Assembly: GCF_004193775.1 (NCBI RefSeq)
Contig: NC_041008.1
Coordinates: 2,048,958-2,112,957, forward strand
Direction: 5' to 3'
DNA from: Glycine soja
Lineage: Eukaryota > Streptophyta > Magnoliopsida > Fabales > Fabaceae
DNA length: 64,000 nucleotides
Shown: piece after piece, positions 57,612 to 64,000 of the stretch
Numbering within the stretch: position 1 is the stretch's first letter
Layout: every line of letters starts with the position of its first letter
Translations under genes and position numbers: made by a program
The notes under the pieces: generated by a model
Told to the model about the DNA's origin: nothing
Databases searched by the model: none
Seen by the model: the letters and a program-made list of their open reading frames with translations, nothing else

Positions 57612-60474
57612 GAAAAGCATATAGCATCATCATCAAGTAACTATAAACACTATTTTTTTAAAAGATCGAAATCTAATAATAAGAAAGTCACATTTACATA
57701 AAATATAAATATATTGGATTCCTCAAATTAACTTGTATAGTAATTTATGCACGTACTATGAGACACAAGGATCTTCACGTAGAGAAGTCAAGGGAAATGG
57801 GATCGTTGGGGCGATGGTTACTTTTTGCCAAATTCTATTGAAGAATATGTTTTTGTAGTTTGGGGATGCAATGTAAAGTGTTATTTATACATACAAAAAA
57901 TGATATTGAATACCTAATACAGTTGAATCATTCAAATGCTATTTGTGGGTTGTTAAAATGCTAAAAATCATATTTTCTAAAATAAGAAAGGGAGAGAGGG
58001 AATGTAAAGGCCACATTGTGTATATGGTTAGCCTTTATGACTTGTTTTTGACAAATTTTATGCTAATCCATCAAGTTATAACCTTGATTTATGTTCTACC
58101 AATGGTAAATGTGGTATGAGTTAAGGTCTATAGTTGGTACTACAATATGCACCCGTCTTAGACACAGGTTACAAATTAAAAAATTTCTTACTTTTATTCA
58201 CTCTTAAATGTCTGCAATAAGAAAATGATTAAACAAATAATTTTTATTTGAATATGAAATAATTAATATAATCTATTTTATTATATATAATTATTATCTT
58301 TGTATAATTTTTTAAAATATTTTTTCATATGCATACACTAAGAAAATGACCTCCAAAGTTTAAAATTAAGGAACAACTTTTGTTTGTACACAAACATTTC
58401 CTTAAGACAAGTTAGCACATGCTCCATAAACATCTAACTGTAATTTTAAATTAGAGTAAAATACACTAACATTCCATGAGATTTTGTGAAATTACATAAA
58501 GTTTTTCTCATTTTCAATATTTACAATAACCTCCCTTATAGGGGAGGATGGTGTAATATTTTTCAAGCAATTAAGGGCAGTTATTGTTGTGTATAAGGTG
58601 TATCAATATATATTTTCAAAAAATTAGGGGGTTAGTGTAGGAGTAGATAAAAGTAGGGGAAATTTGTGTAATTTCACAAAACTTTAGGGACAATTAGTGT
58701 AATTTACTTTTTAAACTAATATGTTTAATTAACATGTGTCTTCTTAAACTTTAGGTGTACTGACACGAATATTTAATATTTTAAACAATATGAATATTAG
58801 ATATAACAATTTTTTTTCATATTTCAAAATAAATGCTATTAGATATATGGTTCAGGGTAAGGTGTATCACCTTATGAGTGATGTATGACAAAGCATTAAA
58901 ATTGATTTGATATAGAAGGTAATTTAAACCGATAAGGTATGGGTAAAATTGACCTGAAATAAAAGTTTTTATATTTTTTATTTGACCCTTGCCACTTTGT
59001 GGTTTATCTTTTTGTAGAATATGTCTTTGATCTCTCAAATTTCTAATGTTTGGTTTTATTCCGTCTAAAAGTTTGTCCATTTTTTTGTCCTTCTAATATT
59101 GAAGCGCATCACTTTTTATCTTTAATGTGGCTTTGATTAGACATGGCAAGAAAACCCGTATCCGTGGGTACCCGCCCGAATCCGTCGTGACTTTGACGGG
59201 TAATACCCGAGTTGACCGAGTATGGGTTCGGGTTCGGGTTTTCCTCGATAACCAAAAGTCGGGTACGGGTACGGGTATGGGATTATTAGACCCGTCCCGA
59301 CCCCGATCCCGAACCCGTCCCGCCACTTAAAATCTTTAGAATTTTTGCATAATTTAATCAAAAGACATAATTTTTATTACTAGTTAATTTTATTTTAGAA
59401 TTTTTACATAATTTAATATTATTTTCTTAACTATTTATGTAGACACACACGTTATAATAAATTTATTGATATATAAGTAGTTAAAAATAAATGTTTAACA
59501 ATCAATTTATTTTTTTCTAAAATCAAATTTTTAATATTTCTTTTACAAAAAAAAATATAATTTTCTAAATGGTGTGTGGAACGGGGTTGGGGATACCCGA
59601 TACCCGACGGGTACGGGGATGAGGCAATAAACTCAAACTCGTCAGGTATCGGGTACGGGTATGGGGATATGTTGAGGAGTCGGGGTAAGGGATTGGGAAG
59701 ACAATATTCGTACCCGACCCGTCCCATTGTCATGTCTAGCTTTGATAGTACTTTATAGAGAGAGGAAAAGTGGTTTAAATAATACTTGAGGGGATAAAAA
59801 TGATACATTATAAAATTGGAAGGACGAAAAACAAACCAAATTTTTTAATAGACTAAAACTAAACTTCAGACGTTTTATAGAGAACAGAAACATGTTTTAC
59901 CATATTATTATTTAATCTCTATCGCATTGAAAAACTAACACTCTGAATCTCACAAATTCAAACTCGGTTGAAATTTATAAATTTATATATGCTAATAAAA
60001 GAAAAACACTGAAAATCTTCATAAACGAAGTTCCTCCATGAGGGCACCATTTGCCTCGATACCCTTTGTTTGAGAATACAGTGAGTAAAATAACATTGAG
60101 ATATCTATAGATGGGCCACAAGAAAACTACATAAATCAACTTGACACCACATCTAATCTAAAGTCATAAAACAAGCGATTTGCAAATCATTTTCTCTTAT
60201 ATGTTGTTCAGCAACATGTCTATTTTTATCCAATGTTTGACTTGTTACTCGCACTTGGACTCCAATAATGCTTCATCAAACTTTATTACTTTAAACAACT
60301 TGGTGCACCAAAGGAATTTTCTCTTGGTGTCAATAATCCTAACTTTTGTACAAGAATTATTTCAATTTTTTTATAAAGATAAACATAGAAACATTCAAAA
60401 TTTATACAAATGAAAAATATTAATAGACTTAAATTTGAAGTTTTAAATAAATAAATGAGATAAAAAGATTTGAG
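57612..60474 (+). repeat. 2.3 kb direct duplication, copy B (with MITE insertion)
   Basis: This second copy of the segment at 53918 starts at GAAAAGCATATAGCATCATC and is in the same orientation, 1.4 kb after the first ends. It is longer only because of the 601 bp MITE and its 8-bp target duplication. Small differences such as TGATGCAAT-type substitutions and single-base indels are spread evenly. Confidence 0.9.
59138..59738. mobile_element. 601 bp hAT-type MITE with 8-bp target duplication and an empty site in copy A
   Basis: The ends are TAGACATGGCAA and, reverse-complemented, TAGACATGACAA. GCTTTGAT flanks both sides (59130-59137 and 59739-59746). The duplicated sequence in copy A reads straight through (GTGGCTTAGATAATACT near 55433), giving the empty site. 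Both arms are rich in CGGGTACGGGT and ACCCGTACCC motifs and the middle is AT-rich. There is no coding capacity. The 8-bp target and short TIR fit a non-autonomous hAT element. Confidence 0.9.
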
Positions 60475-61021
60475 AGAAGGTGAAACCAAGATCATAGACT
60501 TTTTGCTCAAAATATTCCGCTATTGCCGCTTCTGCCAGGATATTTTGGCATGGTGAGGGGCTGGAAAACATTTCTAGGTGGGACTTTTGTTGAGTTTTCT
60601 TTCTTTTTCACGGTTTCAAATAAGAATAAGAGAAATTTATCTTGAAAATCCAACCAAAATATATTACGAGTTTCTCGTTGAATGCTATAATTGATGAGGT
60701 TTCAGGCATACGGTTACTAATTTTTACAATGCTATATTAAGAAATAAAACTGAAATAGTGGCTTCTAGGACTGCTTGGATAGAGACTAGGGAACGTGAGT
60801 GATTTCGATGGAAGAGAGAAGAGATTTTGACTAGATACTTTAGTTAGTTAAGAAGAATAGGAAATAAATTTTAAAAAATTATTAATTTCATATTCTTATA
60901 ATTTTAAATTTTAAAATGTATATAACAGAGAGTTTTAGTTAAGAGTGGTTATTGTATTTAAGACTAGTGCAAGCAACACTCTTTCCTTACTATCTATTGA
61001 ATGCAATGAGAGACTAAACCT
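60475..61021. other. Unassigned sequence between copy B and the copia fragment
   Basis: 60480-60600 is less AT-rich and includes a short open stretch reading ETKIIDFLLKIFRYCRFCQD with a stop soon after. I do not recognise it. It could be an exon remnant of the gene whose leader seems to lie near 57200. The rest is AT-rich. Confidence 0.3.
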
Positions 61022-62114
61022 CCATTGTTAGAACAAGCTCCAAGAGCTTGGAACAAGAAGATTGATGGTGTTCTCAACCAAATTGGGTTTGAGAAATGTA
61101 CTTCTGAACATGGTGTCTATATTAAAGGGGAGACTACTGCAAATTTAATCCTATTGTGCCTCTATGTGGATGATTTGTTGATCACTGGGAGCAACATGTC
61201 AGAAATCAACAAAGTCAAGCAGCTGTTGATGAAGCAATTTGAAATGATTGACCTGGGCCAACTATCCTATTTTCTTGGCATTGAATTCAAGGAAACTAAA
61301 GCAGGTGTGGTGATGCATCAAAGTAAATATGCAGCTGATTTGCTTGTGAAGTTTCACATGAGCAATTGCAATCTAGCTGCAACTTCAGATGAAACTGGAC
61401 TAATGATGAGCTTGAATGATGAAGGAGGACTAGCAGATGCTACTCTATACAGACAAATAGTTGGCTCACTCAGGTATTTGTGTAATACAAGACCTGACAT
61501 AGCTTATAGTGTTGGCATTATAAGCAGGTTTATGAATGCACCTAAGATTTCTCACATGATGGCTGCAAAGAAGATCTTAAGGTATGTGAAGGACACAACT
61601 GATTATGGAGTATTTCTACCTTTTGGATAGAATGAATCAAATCAAAATCTACTTGGCTATACTGATTTAGATTGGAGGAAGGACAAGAATGACAGGAAGA
61701 GCACTACAGCCTGTGTTCATGTATAGTGGATCTCTAATCTCCTGGAGCTCGAAGAAAGAAGATCCAGTAGCATTATCTACTTGTGAAGCTGAGTATATAG
61801 CAGCTTCCCTTGGAGCATGTCAAGGTCTGTGGTTAAGGAAAATGCTGAAAGAAATGAAGATTCAAAAGAAGAAACCAATTTGCTTACTGATTAATAATAA
61901 GTCAGCAATCAGTCTTGCTAAGAACCCTGTAGATCATGGGAACAACAAGCACATTGATACTAGGTATCATTTTATCATGGACAAAGTTCACAAAGGAAAA
62001 ATCAAGCTCATCTACTGCAAATCAGAAGATAATTTTGTTGATTTACTAACAAAACCATTGAAGAAAGCCACGTTTGAAGAACTGAGAAGTAAATTGATGA
62101 TAAGAGCTGATTGA
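61022..62114 (+). pseudogene. Ty1/copia retrotransposon pol fragment (reverse transcriptase end and RNase H)
   Basis: The fragment starts inside the reverse transcriptase (EQAPRAW) and includes the LYVDDLLITG active-site motif near 61160. It continues through the RNase H region (SWSSKKEDPVALSTCEAEY) to the usual pol end near 62114. Gag, protease, integrase and the first part of the reverse transcriptase are missing. An in-frame TAG stands at 61628-61630 and a one-base deletion near 61712 changes the frame, so it is non-functional. A purine-rich tract (AAAGGAGAG, 62126-62134) leads directly into the 3' LTR. Confidence 0.9.
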
Positions 62115-62134
62115 GGATCAGAATTAAAGGAGAG

Positions 62135-62448
62135 TGTTGTAGTAATCCTAATCCATTTGTGGACAAATCAGTTTGTTTTCATTTGTTTGAAAGTTAGTTA
62201 ATTGGTTAGTAGTTTGTTGCCGAAAAAACAGAAAGTAATGTGTTGAGTTGTAATTTTCAGTTTTATCTTTTCAGCCTTTGACAATGATGTATAAATACAA
62301 TTGATCATTCAATAAAAAAGTTGAATGAGTTTATACATTTGAAGAAGCGAATACACTTGCAGAATAGAAACTCTTCCTCCCACCTCATACATTTCTCTTT
62401 TTTCCAGCAAGTGTGTGTCAAGGAACTCATATGTTCTTGACACTAACA
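62135..62448 (+). mobile_element. 3' LTR of the Ty1/copia fragment
   Basis: It starts TGTTGTAGTAATCC immediately after the polypurine tract and ends ...CTTGACACTAACA, about 314 bp, a typical copia LTR length. TATAAATACAATTG near 62290 could be its TATA box and AATAAAAAAG near 62310 its polyadenylation signal. No 5' LTR is in the window. Confidence 0.7.
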
Positions 62449-62660
62449 ATTTCTAGCACTGAAATCGCATAATTCATGACATAAATTGAATGATCTATCT
62501 TCTGGTCTATTGCTAGTGAACCCTTCTTCATTAATAACTGTAATTAAATACACAGCCTACTACACTGCTCTTGTGAGTATCATAATAACATATATATGAA
62601 CATTTCAAAGATTTGTATTCAGAGAAACACAAACCTTATTATCCATATCTATTTTTCTGT

Positions 62661-63000
62661 CACTACAAGAAAAATGACATATGTCTACGGAAACTTTTGC
62701 CTACACACATTAGTGTAGGTAAAAGTCAAAAAATACTTATACCTACAATTGTTTATCATAGATAGGATTTAAAAATTTGTACTTACTATTATTGGTGTAG
62801 GTAAAACTCAAAATAACTTTTACTTACAAATGCTTAATATTGATAAAATTTAAAAAAACTTATACCTACGATTATTTGGTGTTAGTAAAATCCTATAAAA
62901 ACTTATACCTACAGTCCATTGGTGTAGATAAAAAGTTTCTACCTACAAATAATAATGTAAGTAAAATACAATAAAACAAATACATATTAAAATAATTATT
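62661..63000 (+). mobile_element. CACTA (En/Spm) transposon terminus with subterminal hairpin repeats
   Basis: CACTACAAGAAAAATGACAT begins at 62661. It is followed by about seven subterminal units in which CCTACA and TGTAGG arms face each other (for example CCTACACACATTAGTGTAGG). Such arrays are transposase-binding regions of CACTA elements. The opposite terminus is not in the window, so the element is either cut off here or continues beyond 64000 and includes the gene pieces that follow. Confidence 0.75.
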
Positions 63001-63104
63001 TTAAGAAAGTTAATCAAAAACTCAATAACATACAATATTTTCACTATTTTTCTCATATTAAAATAATTCGGTTGAACTAAATAGATAAATAAAAAAACAA
63101 ATTA

Positions 63105-63127
63105 TATATGGGCCTGGAGCCCATATA
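63105..63127 (+). promoter_or_regulatory. Paired site II (TGGGCY) motifs before the SELENOF-type exon
   Basis: TATATGGGC and GCCCATATA form a perfect inverted repeat with a 5-base loop, giving one TGGGCC and one TGGGCT motif facing each other about 110 bp before the ATG at 63233. TGGGCY site II elements are typical of plant housekeeping promoters. The promoter therefore seems to be retained with the exon. Confidence 0.5.
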
Positions 63128-63232
63128 GTGAAGCCTAATATGATAGAGCGTGAGGATCATGTCCATGGAATGAAGTAACTAACCCAGTCCCTTGACTTGG
63201 CTCGCTGGTTCGATTCGATTCGATTCTCGGAG

Positions 63233-63407
63233 ATGAAGAAGGGCTTGATGGATAGCTATGGCGTTGCTGTGATTGTGTTGGCTTTGAGTTTGTGTTTGGG
63301 TTCATCATCGGAGCAATTAAATTCACGAGAATGCGAGAATCTCGGTTTCATCGGACTCGCCTTGTGCTCCGACTGCAACACTCTCTCCGAGTACGTCAAG
63401 GACAAAG
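63233..63407 (+). CDS. SELENOF (Sep15)-type protein, first exon
   Basis: The exon encodes MKKGLMDSYGVAV and a hydrophobic signal peptide, then SRECENLGFIGLALCSDC and TLSEYVKDK. This Cys-rich opening is characteristic of the plant homologue of the 15 kDa ER selenoprotein family (plants use Cys in place of Sec). The product would enter the ER lumen and take part in glycoprotein folding quality control. The exon ends in phase 1 at AAAG|GTTTAT. The expected second exon (Cys-rich DCLKCC-like sequence and the thioredoxin-like domain) is not found in the 590 bp that remain; a WAC-domain segment occurs there instead. The exon may be a real gene start running beyond the window, or a captured fragment. 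Confidence 0.75.
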
Positions 63408-63680
63408 GTTTATTCCGTTTTGAATCTCTCTCTCTCTCTTAATTTTCATTCAGAAGCAATTTTATTGTTCTATGCCTTTTCGATTTCACTGTTATTATGT
63501 CGCTCGAGGAAGCGCAATTATCAAATTAGATTTACTAAATAAATATTTCAAGATTACAAGTATGAAGTATCTTTTTTTTGTTCATCTTTTTTATTTCTAC
63601 CTTGCCTCTCTTTATTACTTTGAATAAACTAATAGCAGACAGTGATTGAATACTTTAATGAACTTTTTTTCCCATTTTAG

Positions 63681-63893
63681 ATTATTTGTTTGACGGTTGG
63701 TATTCCTTGACATGTACTAGTGATTATTTGAATCGTCTAAATCAATATCGCCAGAGGGTTTGGACTTGTAAAATTACTGGAAAATCTGGCTTGACTTATG
63801 AAGAGGTTCTGGTGTTAGAGAAGCATGCTGCTGAGAAAGTTCAACAGATTCCGGAAGAATTAGTGGCACCTGCTCTAAGGATTATCCATTACA
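63681..63893 (+). CDS. WAC-domain exon-like segment (partial)
   Basis: The piece from ~63721 on reads DYLNRLNQYRQRVWTCKITG and continues LTYEEVLVLEKHAAEKVQQI to ALRIIHY. This matches the N-terminal WAC domain of plant DDT-domain chromatin proteins. It lacks the usual first exon of those genes. Splice-like borders are present: CATTTTAG| before 63681 (or ACTAG| before 63721) and A|GTAAGT after 63893. The 63681 acceptor continues the frame of the SELENOF-type exon exactly (phase 1 to phase 1). Whether it is spliced to that exon, is a gene fragment inside its intron, or belongs to a separate gene running beyond 64000 cannot be decided here. Confidence 0.65.
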
Positions 63894-64000
63894 GTAAGTA
63901 CTGTTCAGTTCTAAGATGAAGAATTTTGTGTGTTAATAAAATAAGCGTCCGTTTCTTCTTTAAAGTTACATGGTTTCATTAATTTGTTTTTCAATTTACT

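Noticed and set aside
53918..60474. Reading the two 2.3 kb copies as LTRs of one retroelement
   Set aside because: The ends are not TG...CA, no flanking target duplication or primer-binding site is visible, and the 1.4 kb between has no retroelement domain.

Overview
This 64 kb window is nuclear DNA of a flowering plant. The genes have short GT-AG (some GC-AG) introns, the intergenic DNA is AT-rich, and plant-specific families are present (plasma-membrane proton pump, extensin-like protein, pectinesterase, EAR-motif protein). The transposon mix resembles a legume, possibly Glycine, but that is an inference from style and not from a search.

Layout. 0.8-6.7 kb: a complete 15-exon plasma-membrane H+-ATPase (+), with a TATA box and a CT-repeat leader. 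8.7-9.8 kb: an intronless secreted proline-rich protein (+). 10-13.7 kb: AT-rich DNA with worn retroelement-like sequence. 13.8-20.1 kb: two tandem intronless F-box/LRR genes (+), the second cut short by a stop with a decayed 3' tail. 21.8-24.4 kb: a cinnamoyl-CoA-reductase-like reductase (-) with a tRNA-derived SINE in an intron. 26.8-29.1 kb: mitochondrial ribosomal protein uS15 (-). 33.5-36.3 kb: a 2.7 kb TIR element with an 8-bp target duplication and internal palindrome arrays, between three copies of a separate ~330 bp repeat. 38.6-42.1 kb: a five-exon EAR-motif protein (+). 44.0-50.3 kb: a decayed CACTA element with transposase relics, split by a 2.8 kb solo LTR that still has its 5-bp target duplication. 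51.3-53.7 kb: a pectinesterase with an inhibitor-like prodomain (-). 53.9-60.5 kb: a 2.3 kb direct duplication whose second copy holds a 601 bp hAT-type MITE, so the first copy shows the empty site. 61.0-62.4 kb: a broken Ty1/copia 3' end with its LTR. 62.7 kb to the end: a CACTA terminus, then a SELENOF-type first exon, then an exon-like WAC-domain segment in a compatible frame.

The genes do not form a pathway. The pump, the pectinesterase and the proline-rich protein all concern the cell wall or apoplast, but nothing in the sequence ties them together. The most interesting points are the SELENOF/WAC juxtaposition beside a CACTA end, three GC-AG introns among 26, the palindrome-rich TIR element, and the dated series of nested insertions.
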